The notes under the pieces were generated by a model. That model was given only the letters and a program-made list of their open reading frames with translations, was not told the origin of the DNA and ran no database searches. The translations under genes and the position numbers were made by a program. From Ascidia mentula (lineage: Eukaryota; Chordata; Ascidiacea; Phlebobranchia; Ascidiidae), in contig OX387202.1 of the NCBI GenBank assembly GCA_947561715.1, positions 8,011,001-8,075,000 of the forward strand: a DNA stretch of 64,000 bases. The letters are read 5' to 3'. This document shows, piece by piece, positions 50,883 through 63,990 of this stretch. Position 1 is the first letter of the stretch; every line of letters begins with the position of its first letter.

Positions 50883-51294
50883 ATGAAAAATATTTTTTTG
50901 CAGTACAAGCTTTATTGTACAGAGGAAAACGCTGATACTCCAGTATTGCTTTTGCGGTTGCACAACGTATGTAACTGAGCGATTTCAGCACTTGTCCATT
51001 TTGCATTATGACTTTTCGATAAAAAATAATTTTTTTCAGTACAAGTTTTATTATACAGTGGAAAACGCTGATACTCCAGTATTGCTTTTTCGGTTGCACA
51101 ACGTATGTAACTGTGCGATTTCAGCACTTGTCCATTTTGCAGTATATGACTTTTCGATGCAAAATAATTTTTTTCAGTACAAGCTTTATTATACAGTGGA
51201 AAACGCTGGTACTCCAGTATTGCTTTTGCGGTTGCACAACGTATGTAACTGAGCGATTTCAGCACTTGTCCATTTTGCAGTATATGATTTTTCG
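50883..51294 (+). repeat. S module tail with the only 2-bp deletion
   Basis: Three monomers follow the last 828-bp unit, matching 36947-37360. The first, 50883-51018, is 136 bp because TTTTGCAGTATATGAC reads TTTTGCATTATGAC at about 51000-51013. This is the only indel in the window outside the A/T tract at monomer positions 4-18, and it is unique to this copy. Confidence 0.85.
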
Positions 51295-51984
51295 ATGAAA
51301 AATATTTTTTTGCAGTACAAGCTTTATTATACAGTGGAAAACGCTGATACTCCAGTATTGCGTTTGCGGTTGCACAACGTATGTAACTGTGCAATTTCAG
51401 CACTTGTCCATTTTGCAGTATATGACTTTTCGATGAAAAATATTTTTTTGCAGTACAAGCTTTATTGTACAGTGGAAAACGCTGATACTCCAGTATTGCT
51501 TTTGCGGTTGAACAACGTATGTAACTATGCGATTTCAGCACTTGTCCATTTTGCAGTATAAGACTTTTCGATGAAAAATATTTTTTTGCAGTACAAGCTT
51601 TATTATACAGTGGAAAACGCTGATACTCCAGTATTGCTTTTGCGGTTGCACAACGTATGTAACTATGAAATTTCAGCACTTGTCCATTTTGCAGTGTATG
51701 ACTTTTCGATAAAAAATAATTTTTTTCAGTACAAGCTTTATTATACAGTGGAAAACGCTGATACTCCAGTATTGCTTTTTCGGTTGCACAACGTATGTAA
51801 CTGTGCGATTTCAGCACTTGTCCATTTTGCAGTGTATGACTTTTCGATGCAAAATAATTTTTTTCAGAACAAGCTTTATTATACAGTGGAAAACGCTGGT
51901 ACTCCAGTATTCCTTTTGCGGTTGCACAACGTATGTAACTGAGCGATTTCAGCACTTGTCCATTTTGCAGTATATGATTTTTCG
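51295..51984 (+). repeat. 5-monomer (690-bp) partial duplicate before P copy 5
   Basis: The first three monomers (51295, 51433, 51571) match 51985, 52123 and 52261 at +690 bp (5 x 138). The last two (51709 and 51847) switch to TTTTTCGG and ATGCAAAATAA types, ending in the TGA variant. Private changes are CAGTATAAGAC (about 51555) and CAGTATTCC with TTTCAGAAC in the monomer at 51847. Confidence 0.8.
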
Positions 51985-53641
51985 ATGAAAAATATTTTTT
52001 TGCAGTACAAGCTTTATTATACAGTGGAAAACGCTGATACTCCAGTATTGCGTTTGCGGTTGCACAACGTATGTAACTGTGCAATTTCAGCACTTGTCCA
52101 TTTTGCAGTATATGACTTTTCGATGAAAAATATTTTTTTGCAGTACAAGCTTTATTGTACAGTGGAAAACGCTGATACTCCAGTATTGCTTTTGCGGTTG
52201 AACAACGTATGTAACTATGCGATTTCAGCACTTGTCCATTTTGCAGTATATGACTTTTCGATGAAAAATATTTTTTTGCAGTACAAGCTTTATTATACAG
52301 TGGAAAACGCTGATACTCCAGTATTGCTTTTGCGGTTGCACAACGTATGTAACTATGAGATTTCAGCACTTGTCCATTTTGCAGTGTATGACTTTTCGAT
52401 AAAAAATAATTTTTTTCAGTACAAGCTTTATTATACAGTGGAAAACGCTGATACTCCAGTATTGCTTTTGCGGTTGCACAACGTATGTAACTATGCGATT
52501 TCAGCACTTGTCCATTTTGCAGTATATGACTTTTCGATGAAAAATATTTTTTTGCAGTACAAGCTTTATTTTTCAGTGGAAAACGCTGATACTCCAGTAT
52601 TGCTTTTGCGGTTGCACAAAGTATGTAACTATGCAATTTCAGCAATTGTCCATTTTGCAGTATATGACTTTTCGATGAAAAATATTTTTTTGCAGTACAA
52701 GCTTTATTATACAGTGGAAAACGCTGATACTCCAGTATTGCTTTTGCGGTTGTACAACGTATGTAACTATGAGATTTCAGCACTTGTCCATTTTGCAGTG
52801 TATGACTTTTCGATAAAAAATAATTTTTTTCAGTACAAGCTTTATTATACAGTGGAAAACGCTGATACTCCAGTATTGATTTTGCGGTTGCACAACGTAT
52901 GTAACTGTGCGATTTCAGTACTTGTCCATTTTGCAGTATATGACTTTTCGATAAAAAATAATTTTTTTCAGTACAAGCTTTATTTTACAGTGGAAAACGC
53001 TGGTACTCCAGTATTGCCTTTGCGGTTGCACAACGTATGTAACTGTGCGATTTCAGCACTTGTCCATTTTGCAGTATATGATTTTTCGATGAAAAATATT
53101 TTTTTGCAGTACAAGCTTTATTATACAGTGGAAAACGCTGATACTCCAGTATTGCTTTTGCGGTTGCACAACGTATGTAACTGTGCAATTTCAGCACTTG
53201 TCCATTTTGCAGTATATGATTTTTTGTGAAAAAATAATTTTTTTCAGTACAAGCTTTATTATACAGTGGAAAACGCTGGTATTCCAGTATTGCTTTTGCT
53301 GTTGCACAACGTATGTAACTATGCGATTTCAGCACTTGTCCATTTTGCAGTATATGACTTTTCGATGAAAAATATTTTTTTGCTGTACAAGCTTTATTAT
53401 ACAGTGGAAAACGCTGATACTCCAGTATTGCATTTGCGGTTGCACAACGTATGTAACTATGCGATTTCAGCACTTGTCCATTTTGCAGTATATGAATTTT
53501 CGATGAAAAATTTTTTTTTTGCAGTACAAGCTTTATTATACCGTGGAAAACGCTGATACTCCAGTATTGCTTTTGCGGTTGCACAACGTCTGTAACTATG
53601 CGATTTCAGCACTTGTCCATTTTGCAGTATATGACTTTTCG
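51985..53641 (+). repeat. P module, copy 5 (shortest)
   Basis: Only nine monomers lie between TTGCGTTTGC (51985) and TTTTTTGTGAAAA (about 53218), against 10 or 11 in other copies. The other P landmarks are present: GGTTGTACAAC (52675 monomer), CAGTACTTG, TTGCCTTTGC, and the lengthened T tract with TATACCGTGG (53503). In the last, an A to T change beside the insertion makes an even longer T run. Confidence 0.82.
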
Positions 53642-54607
53642 ATGAAAAATATTTTTTTGCAGTACAAGTTTTATTATACAGTGGAAAACGCTGATACTCC
53701 AGTATTGCTTTTGCGGTTGCACAACGTATGTAACTGTGCGATTTCAGCACTTGTCCATTTTGCAGTATATGACTTTTCGATGCAAAATAAATTTTTTCAG
53801 TACAAGCTTTATTATACAGTGGAAAACGCTGGTACTCCAGTATTGCTTTTGCAGTTGCACAACGTATGTAACTGAGCGATTTCAGCACTTGTCCATTTTG
53901 CAGTATATGACTTTTCGATGAAAAATATTTTTTTGCAGTACAAGCTTGATTATACATTGGAAAACGCTGATACTCCATTATTGCTTTTGCGGTTGCACAA
54001 CGTATGTAACTGTGCGATTTCAGCACTTGTCCATTTTGCAGTATATGACTTTTCGATGAAAAATATTTTTTTGCAGTACAAGATTTATTATACAGTGGAA
54101 AACGCTGATACTCCAGTATTGCTTTTGCGGTTGCACAACGTATGTAACTATGAGATTTCAGCACTTGTCCATTTTGCAGTGTATGACTTTTCGATAAAAA
54201 ATAATTTTTTTCAGTACAAGCTTTATTATACAGTGGAAAACGCTGATACTCCAGTATTGCTTTTGCGGTTGCACAACGTATGTAACTATGCGATTTCAGC
54301 ACTTGTCCATTTTGCAGTATATGACTTTTCGATGAAAAATATTTTTTTGCAGTACAAGCTTTATTATACAGTGGAAAACGCTGATACTCCAGTATTGCTT
54401 TTGCGGTTGCACAACGTATGTAACTATGCGATTTCAGCACTTGTCCATTTTGCAGTATATGACTTTTCGATGAAAAATATTTTTTTGCAGTACAAGCTTT
54501 ATTATACAGTGGAAAACGCTGATACTCCAGTATTGCTTTTGCGGTTGCACAACGTATGTAACTGTGCGATTTCAGCACTTGTCCATTTTGGAGTATATGA
54601 TTTTTCG
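53642..54607 (+). repeat. Transition from P to T module
   Basis: Monomers of P type (GTACAAGTTT at 53642; ATGCAAAATAA with TGA at 53780) lead into copies with several private changes: AAGCTTGATTATACATTGG (about 53943-53961), TACAAGATTT (about 54076) and CATTTTGGAGTATATG (about 54583). No unit of this stretch recurs as a block elsewhere in the window. Confidence 0.75.
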
Positions 54608-57091
54608 ATGAAAAATATTTTTTTGCAGTACAAGCTTTATTATACAGTGGAAAACGCTGATACTCCAGTATTGCATTTGCTGTTGCACAACGTATGTGAC
54701 TGTGCGATTTCAGCACTTGTCCATTTTGCAGTATATGACTTTTCGATGAAAAATATTTTTTTGCAGTACAAGCTTTATTATACAGTGGAAAACGCTGATA
54801 CTCCAGTATTGCTTTTGCGGTTGCACAACGTATGTAACTATGAGATTTCAGCACTTGTCCATTTTGCTGTGTATGACTTTTCGATAAAAAATAATTTTTT
54901 TCAGTACAAGCTTTATTATACAGTGGAAAATGCTGATACTCCAGTATTGCTTTTGCGGTTGCACAACGTATGCAATTGTGCGATTTCAGCACTTGTCCGT
55001 TTTGCAGTATATGACTTTTCGATAAAAAATAATTTTTTTCAGTACAAGCTTTATTTTACAGTGGAAAACGCTGGTACTCCAGTATTGCCTTTGCGGTTGC
55101 ACAACGTATGTAACTGTGCGATTTCAGCACTTGTCCATTTTGCAGTATATGACTTTTCGATGAAAAATATTTTTTTGCAGTACAAGCTTTATTATACAGT
55201 GGAAAACTCTGATACTCCAGTATTGCTTTTGCGGTTGCACAACGTATGTAACTATGAGATTTCAGCACTTGTCCATTTTGCAGTGTATGACTTTTCGACA
55301 AAAAATAATTTTTTTCAGTACAAGCTTTATTATACAGTGGAAAACGCTGATACTCCAGTATTGCTTTTGTGGTTGCACAACGTCTGTAACTATGCGATTT
55401 CAGCACTTGTCCATTTTGCAGTATATGACTTTTCGATGAAAAATATTTTTTTGCAGTACAAGCTTTATTATACAGTGGAAAACGCTGATACTCCAGTATT
55501 GCTTTTGCGGTTGCACAACGTATGTAACTATGAGATTTCAGCACTTGTCCATTTTGCAGTATATGACTTTTCGATGAAAAATATTTTTTTGCAGTACAAG
55601 CTTTATTATACAGTGGAAAACGCTGATACTCCAGTATTGCTTTTGCGGTTGCACAACGTATGTAACTATGCGATTTCAGCACTTGTCCATTTTGCAGTAT
55701 ATGACTTTTCGATGAAAAATATTTTTTTGCAGTACAAGCTTTATTATACAGTGGAAAACGCTGATACTCCAGTATTGCTTTTGCGGTTGCACAACGTATG
55801 TAACTATGCGATTTCAGCACTTGTCTATTTTGCAGTGTATGACTTTTCGATGAAAAATATTTTTTTTCAGTACAAGCTTTATTATACAGTGGAAAACGCT
55901 GATACTCCAGTATTGCTTTTGTGGTTGCACAACGTCTGTAACTATGCGATTTCAGCACTTGTCTATTTTGCAGTATATGACTTTTCGATGAAAAATATTT
56001 TTTTTCAGTACAAGCTTTATTATACAGTGGAAAACGCTGATACTCCAGTATTGCTTTTGCGGTTGCACAACGTATGTAACTATGAGATTTCAGCACTTGT
56101 CCATTTTGCAGTATATGACTTTTCGATGAAAAATATTTTTTTGCAGTACAAGCTTTATTATACAGTGGAAAACGCTGATACTCCAGTATTGCTTTTGCGG
56201 TTGCACAACGTATGTAACTATGCGATTTCAGCACTTGTCCATTTTGCAGTATATGACTTTTCGATGAAAAATATTTTTTTGCAGTACAAGCTTTATTATA
56301 CAGTGGAAAACGCTGATACTCCAGTATTGCTTTTGCGGTTGCACAACGTATGTAACTATGCGATTTCAGCACTTGTCCATTTTGCAGTATATGACTTTTC
56401 GATAAAAAATAATTTTTTTCAGTACAAGCTTTATTATACAGTGGAAAACGCTGATACTCCAGTATTCCTTTTGCGGTTGCACAACGTATGTAACTATGCG
56501 ATTTCAGCACTTGTTCATTTTGCAGTATATGACTTTTCGATGAAAAATATTTTTTTGCAGTAAAAGCTTTATTATACAGTGGAAAACGCTGATACTCCAG
56601 TATTGCTTTTGCGGTTGCACACCGTATGCAACTATGCGATTTCAGCACTTGTCCATATTGCAGTATATGACTTTTCGATAAAAAATAATTTTTTTCAGTA
56701 CAAGCTTTATTATACGGTGGAAAACGCTGATACTCCAGTATTGCTTGTGCGGTTGCACAACGTATGTAACTATCAGATTTCAGCACTTGTCCATTTTGCA
56801 GTGTATGACATTTCGATAAAAAATATTTTTTTTCAGTACAAGCTTTATTATACAGTGGAAAACGCTGATACTCCAGTATTGCTTTTGCGGTTGCAAAACG
56901 TATGAAACTGTGCGATTTCAGCACTTGTCCATTTTGCAGTATATGACTTTTCGATGAAAAATATTTTTTTGCAGTACAAGCTTTATTATACAGTGGAAAA
57001 CGCTGATACTCCAGTATTGCTTTTGCGGTTGCACAACGTATGTAACTATGCGATTTCAGCACTTGTCCATTTTGCAGTATATGACTTTTCG
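54608..57091 (+). repeat. T module, 18-monomer (2484-bp) unit, copy 1
   Basis: The unit opens with TTGCATTTGC/GTATGTGACTG (54608) and contains TTTGCTGTGTATG (about 54865), GTCCGTTTTGC (about 54995), GAAAACTCTG (about 55202), CTTGTCTATTTT (twice, about 55822 and 55960), GCAGTAAAAG (about 56558) and GTCCATATTGC (about 56650). The same opening series recurs at +2484 bp (57092, 57738). Its 55.77-56.9 kb part also matches 60.05-61.15 kb at +4278 bp (31 x 138). Confidence 0.83.
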
Positions 57092-59161
57092 ATGAAAAAT
57101 ATTTTTTTGCAGTACAAGCTTTATTATACAGTGGAAAACGCTGATACTCCAGTATTGCATTTGCTGTTGCACAACGTATGTGACTGTGCGATTTCAGCAC
57201 TTGTCCATTTTGCAGTATATGACTTTTCGATGAAAAATATTTTTTTGCAGTACAAGCTTTATTATACAGTGGAAAACGCTGATACTCCAGTATTGCTTTT
57301 GCGGTTGCACAACGTATGTAACTATGAGATTTCAGCACTTGTCCATTTTGCTGTGTATGATTTTTCGATAAAAAATAATTTTTTTCAGTACAAGCTTTAT
57401 TATACAGTGGAAAATGCTGATACTCCAGTATTGCTTTTGCGGTTGCACAACGTATGCAACTGTGCGATTTCAGCACTTGTCCGTTTTGCAGTATATGACT
57501 TTTCGATAAAAAATAATTTTTTTCAGTACAAGCTTTATTTTACAGTGGAAAACGCTGGTACTCCAGTATTGCCTTTGCGGTTGCACAACGTATGTAACTG
57601 TGCGATTTCAGCACTTGTCCATTTTGCAGTATATGACTTTTCGATGAAAAATATTTTTTTGCAGTACAAGCTTTATTATACAGTGGAAAACTCTGATACT
57701 CCAGTATTGCTTTTGCGGTTGCACAACGTATGTAACTATGAGATTTCAGCACTTGTCCATTTTGCAGTGTATGACTTTTCGACAAAAAATAATTTTTTTC
57801 AGTACAAGCTTTATTATACAGTGGAAAACGCTGATACTCCAGTATTGCTTTTGTGGTTGCACAACGTCTGTAACTATGCGATTTCAGCACTTGTCCATTT
57901 TGCAGTATATGACTTTTCGATGAAAAATATTTTTTTGCAGTACAAGCTTTATTATACAGTGGAAAACGCTGATACTCCAGTATTGCTTTTGCGGTTGCAC
58001 AACGTATGTAACTATGAGATTTCAGCACTTGTCCATTTTGCAGTATATGACTTTTCGATGAAAAATATTTTTTTGCAGTACAAGCTTTATTATACAGTGG
58101 AAAACGCTGATACTCCAGTATTGCTTTTGCGGTTGCACAACGTATGTAACTATGCGATTTCAGCACTTGTCCATTTTGCAGTATATGACTTTTCGATGAA
58201 AAATATTTTTTTGCAGTACAAGCTTTATTATACAGTGGAAAACGCTGATACTCCAGTATTGCTTTTGCGGTTGCACAACGTATGTAACTATGCGATTTCA
58301 GCACTTGTCTATTTTGCAGTGTATGACTTTTCGATGAAAAATATTTTTTTTCAGTACAAGCTTTATTATACAGTGGAAAACGCTGATACTCCAGTATTGC
58401 TTTTGTGGTTGCACAACGTCTGTAACTATGCGATTTCAGCACTTGTCCATTTTGCAGTATATGACTTTTCGATGAAAAATATTTTTTTGCAGTACAAGCT
58501 TTATTATACAGTGGAAAACGCTGATACTCCAGTATTGCTTTTGCGGTTGCACAACGTATGTAACTATGCGATTTCAGCCCTTGTCCATTTTGCAGTATAT
58601 GACTTTTCGATGAAAAATATTTTTTTGCAGTACAAGCTTTATTATACAGTGGAAAACGCTGATACTCCAGTATTGCTTTTGCGGTTGCACAACGTATGTA
58701 ACTATGCGATTTCAGCACTTGTCCATTTTGCAGTATATGACTTTTCGATAAAAAATAATTTTTTTCAGTACAAGCTTTATTATACAGTGGAAAACGCTGA
58801 TACTCCAGTATTCCTTTTGCGGTTGCACAACGTATGTAACTATGCGATTTCAGCACTTGTCCATTTTGCAGTATATGACTTTTCGATGAAAAATAATTTT
58901 TTTCAGTACAAGCCTTATTATACGGTGGAAAACGCTGATACTCCAGTATTGCTTGTGCGGTTGCACAACGTATGTAACTATCAGATTTCAGCACTTGTCC
59001 ATTTTGCAGTGTATGACATTTCGATAAAAAATATTTTTTTTCAGTACAAGCTTTATTATACAGTGGAAAACGCTGATACTCCAGTATTGCTTTTGCGGTT
59101 GCACAACGTATGAAACTGTGCGATTTCAGCACTTATCCATTTTGCAGTATATGATTTTTCG
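57092..59161 (+). repeat. T module, copy 2 (shortened)
   Basis: This follows copy 1 at +2484 bp through GAAAACTCTG (about 57686) and the first CTTGTCTATTTT (about 58306). It then lacks the second CTTGTCTATTTT monomer and later the GCAGTAAAAG/GCACACCGT stretch, rejoining at the CTTGTGCGG monomer (58886, with TACAAGCCTTAT). The joins are in register. Confidence 0.78.
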
Positions 59162-61507
59162 ATGAAAAATATTTTTTTGCAGTACAAGCTTTATTATACA
59201 GAGGAAAACGCTGATACTCCAGTATTGCATTTGCGGTTGCACAACGTATGTAACTGTGCAATTTCAGCACTTGTCCATTTTGCAGTATATGACTTTTCGA
59301 TGAAAAATATTTTTTTGCAGTAAAAGCTTTATTATACTGTGGAAAACGCTGATACTCCAGTATTGCTTTTGCGGTTGCACAACGTATGAAACTATGCGAT
59401 TTCAGGACTTGTCCATTTTGCAGTATATGACTTTTCGATGAAAAATATTTTTTTGCAGTACAAGCTTTATTATACAGTGGAAAACGCTGATAATCCAGTA
59501 TTGCTTTTGCGGTTGCACTCCGTATGTAACTATGCGATTTCAGCACTTGTCCATTTTGCAGTATATGACTTTTCGATAAAAAATAATTTTTTGCAGTACA
59601 AGCTTTATTATACGGTGGAAAACGCTGATACTCCAGTATTGCTTTTGCGGTTGCACAACGTATGTAACTGTGCGATTTCAGTACTTGTCCATTTTGCAGT
59701 ATATGACTTTTCGATAAAAAATAATTTTTTTCAGTACAAGCTTTATTATACAGTGGAAAACGCTGGTACTCCAGTATTGCCTTTGCGGTTGCACAACGCA
59801 TGTAACTGTGCGATTTCAGCACTTGTCGATTTTGCAGTATATGATTTTTCGATGAAAAATATTTTTTTGCAGTACAAGCTTTATTATACAGTGGAAAACG
59901 CTGATACTCCAGTATTGCTTTTGCGGTTGCACAACGTATGTAACTGTGCAATTTCAGCACTTGTCCATTTTGCAGTATATGATTTTTTGTGAAAAAATAA
60001 TTTTTTTCAGTACAAGCTTTATTATACCGTGGAAAACGCTGATACTCCAGTATTGCTTTTGCGGTTGCACAACGTATGTAACTATGCGATTTCAGCACTT
60101 GTCTATTTTGCAGTGTATGACTTTTCGATGAAAAATATTTTTTTTCAGTACAAGCTTTATTATACAGTGGAAAACGCTGATACTCCAGTATTGCTTTTGT
60201 GGTTGCACAACGTCTGTAACTATGCGATTTCAGCACTTGTCTATTTTGCAGTATATGACTTTTCGATGAAAAATATTTTTTTTCAGTACAAGCTTTATTA
60301 TACAGTGGAAAACGCTGATACTCCAGTATTGCTTTTGCGGTTGCACAACGTATGTAACTATGAGATTTCAGCACTTGTCCATTTTGCAGTATATGACTTT
60401 TCGATGAAAAATATTTTTTTGCAGTACAAGCTTTATTATACAGTGGAAAACGCTGATACTCCAGTATTGCTTTTGCGGTTGCACAACGTATGTAACTATG
60501 CGATTTCAGCACTTGTCCATTTTGCAGTATATGACTTTTCGATGAAAAATATTTTTTTGCAGTACAAGCTTTATTATACAGTGGAAAACGCTGATACTCC
60601 AGTATTGCTTTTGCGGTTGCACAACGTATGTAACTATGCGATTTCAGCACTTGTCCATTTTGCAGTATATGACTTTTCGATAAAAAATAATTTTTTTCAG
60701 TACAAGCTTTATTATACAGTGGAAAACGCTGATACTCCAGTATTGCTTTTGCGGTTGCACAACGTATGTAACTATGCGATTTCAGCACTTGTCCATTTTG
60801 CAGTATATGACTTTTCGATGAAAAATATTTTTTTGCAGTAAAAGCTTTATTATACAGTGGAAAACGCTGATACTCCAGTATTGCTTTTGCGGTTGCACAC
60901 CGTATGCAATTATGCGATTTCAGCACTTGTCCATATTGCAGTATATGACTTTTCGATAAAAAATAATTTTTTTCAGTACAAGCTTTATTATACGGTGGAA
61001 AACGCTGATACTCCAGTATTGCTTGTGCGGTTGCACAACGTATGTAACTATCAGATTTCAGCACTTGTCCATTTTGCAGTGTATGACATTTCGATAAAAA
61101 ATATTTTTTTTCAGTACAAGCTTTATTATACAGTGGAAAACGCTGATACTCCAGTATTGCTTTTGCGGTTGCACAACGTATGTAACTGTGCGATTTCAGC
61201 ACTTGTCCATTTTGCAGTATATGATTTTTCGATGAAAAATATTTTTTTGCAGTACAAGCTTTATTATACAGAGGAAAACGCTGATACTCCAGTACTGCAT
61301 TTGCGGTTGCACAACGTATGTAACTGTGCAATTTCAGCACTTGTCCATTTTGCAGTATATGACTTTTCGATGAAAAATATTTTTTTGCAGTAAAAGCTTT
61401 ATTATACAGTGGAAAACGCTGATAATCCAGTATTGCTTTTGCGGTTGCACAATGTATGAAACTATGCGATTTCAGGACTTGTCCATTTTGCAGTATATGA
61501 CTTTTCG
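59162..61507 (+). repeat. T/R segment with P insert
   Basis: Starting with CAGAGGAAAA/TTGCATTTGC (59162), it passes GCAGTAAAAG (about 59320), GTATGAAAC with GGACTT (59386), GATAATCC with GCACTCCGT (59438), and then P-type monomers (CAGTACTTG, TTGCCTTTGC, TTTTTTGTGAAAA at about 59986). From about 60.05 kb it matches 55.77 kb onward (+4278 bp). The opening 0.5 kb recurs at 61232 (+2070 bp, 15 x 138). Confidence 0.78.
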
Positions 61508-63162
61508 ATGAAAAATATTTTTTTGCAGTACAAGCTTTATTATACAGTGGAAAACGCTGATAATCCAGTATTGCTTTTGCGGTTGCACTCCGTATGTAAC
61601 TATGCGATTTCAGCACTTGTCCATTTTGCAGTATATGACTTTTCGATAAAAAATAATTTTTTGCAGTACAAGCTTTATTATACGGTGGAAAACGCTGATA
61701 CTCCAGTATTGCTTGTGCGGTTGCACAACGTATGTACCTATCAGATTTCAGCACTTGTCCATTTTGCAGTGTATGACATTTCGATAAAAAATATTTTTTT
61801 TCAGTACAAGCTTTATTATACAGTGGAAAACGCTGATACTCCAGTATTGCTTTTGCGGTTGCACAACGTATGTAACTGTGCGATTTCAGCACTTGTCCAT
61901 TTTGCAGTATATGATTTTTCGATGAAAAATATTTTTTTGCAGTACAAGCTTTATTATACAGTGGAAAACGCTGATACTCCAGTATTGCTTTTGCGGTTGC
62001 ACAACGTATGTAATTATGAGATTTCAGCACTTGTCCATTTTGCAGTATATGACTTTTCGATGAAAAATATTTTTTTGCAGTACAAGCTTTATTATACAGT
62101 GGAAAACGCTGATACTCCAGTATTGCTTTTGCGGTTGCACAACGTATGTAACTATGCGATTTCAGCACTTGTCCATTTTGCAGTATATGACTTTTCGATG
62201 AAAAATATTTTTTTGCAGTACAAGCTTTATTATACAGTGGAAAACGCTGATACTCCAGTATTGCTTTTGCGGTTGCACAACGTATGTAACTATGCGATTT
62301 CAGCACTTGTCCATTTTGCAGTATATGACTTTTCGATGAAAAATATTTTTTTGCAGTACAAGCTTTATTATACAGTGGAAAACGCTGATACTCCAGTATT
62401 GCTTTTGCGGTTGCACAACGTATGTAACTGTGCAATTTCAGCACTTGTCCATTTTGCAGTATATGACTTTTCGATAAAAAATATTTTTTTGCGGTAAAAG
62501 CTTTATTATACATTGGAAAACGCTGATACTCCAGTATTGCTTTTGTGGTTGCACAACGTCTGTAACTATGCGATTTCAGCACTTGTCCATTTTGCAGTAT
62601 ATGACTTTTCGATGAAAAATATTTTTTTGCAGTACAAGCTTTATTATACAGTGGAAAACGCTGATACTACAGTATTGCTTTTGCGGTTGCACAACGTATG
62701 TAACTATGAGATTTCAGCACTTGTCCATTTTGCAGTGTATGACTTTTCGATAAAAAATATTTTTTTTCAGTACAAGCTTTATTTTACAGTGGAAAACGCT
62801 GGTACTCCAGTATTGCCTTTGCGGTTGCCCAACGTATGTGACTGTGCGATTTCAGCACTTGTCCATTTTGCAGTATATGACTTTTCGATGAAAAATATTT
62901 TTTTGCAGTACAAGCTTTATTATACAGTGGAAAACGCTGATACTCCAGTATTGCTTTTGCGGTTGCACAACGTATGTAACTATGAGATTTCAGCACTTGT
63001 CCATTTTGCTGTGTATGACTTTTCGATAAAAAATAATTTTTTCAGTACAAGCTTTATTATACAGTGGAAAACGCTGATACTCCAGTATTGCTTTTGCGGT
63101 TGCACAACGTATGCAACTGTGCGATTTCAGCACTTGTCCGTTTTGCAGTATATGACTTTTCG
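61508..63162 (+). repeat. T/R segment, right part
   Basis: GATAATCC/GCACTCCGT (61508) is followed by CTTGTGCGG with GTATGTACCTATC (about 61729), several near-consensus A-type monomers (61922-62335), TTGCGGTAAAAG (about 62492) and TTGCCCAACGTATGTGACTG (about 62825). The monomer at 63026 is 1 bp short in its T tract, which moves the register to -3. Confidence 0.75.
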
Positions 63163-63990
63163 ATAAAAAATAATTTTTTTCAGTACAAGCTTTATTTTAC
63201 AGTGGAAAACGCTGGTACTCCAGTATTGCCTTTGCGGTTGCACAACGTATGTAACTGTGCGATTTCAGCACTTGTCCATTTTGCAGTATATGACTTTTCG
63301 ATGAAAAATATTTTTTTGCAGTACAAGCTTTATTATACAGTGGAAAACGCTGATACTCCAGTATTGCTTTTGCGGTTGCACAACGTATGTAACTATGAGA
63401 TTTCAGCACTTGTCCATCTTGCAGTGTATGACTTTTCGACAAAAAATAATTTTTTTCAGTACAAGCTTTATTATACAGTGGAAAACGCTGATACTCCAGT
63501 ATTGCTTTTGTGGTTGCACAACGTCTGTAACTATGCGATTTCAGCACTTGTCCATTTTGCAGTATATGACTTTTCGATGAAAAATATTTTTTTGCAGTAC
63601 AAGCTTTATTATACAGTGGAAAACGCTGATACTCCAGTATTGCTTTTGCGGTTGCACAACGTATGTAACTATGCGATTTCAGCACTTGTCCATTTTGCAG
63701 TATATGACTTTTCGATGAAAAATAATTTTTTTCAGTACAAGCTTTATTATACAGTGGAAAACGCTGATACTCCAGTATTGCTTTTGCGGTTGCACAACGT
63801 ATGTAACTATGCGATTTCAGCACTTGTCCATTTTGCAGTATATGACTTTTCGATGAAAAATATTTTTTTGCAGTACAAGCTTTATTATACAGTGGAAAAC
63901 GCTGATACTCCAGTATTACTTTTGCGGTTGCACAACGTATGTAACTATGAGATTTCAGCACTTGTCCATTTTGCAGTGTATGACTTTTCG
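63163..63990 (+). repeat. T module remnant grading into Q-like monomers
   Basis: The monomer at 63163 (TTGCCTTTGC) and the next two match 57506 onward (offset 5657). The last three monomers, ending with TATTACTTTT (about 63914), match the Q middle (43.44-43.7 kb and 47.03-47.3 kb). The array therefore appears to re-enter a Q module at the right edge. A private change is GTCCATCTTGC (about 63412). Confidence 0.75.
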
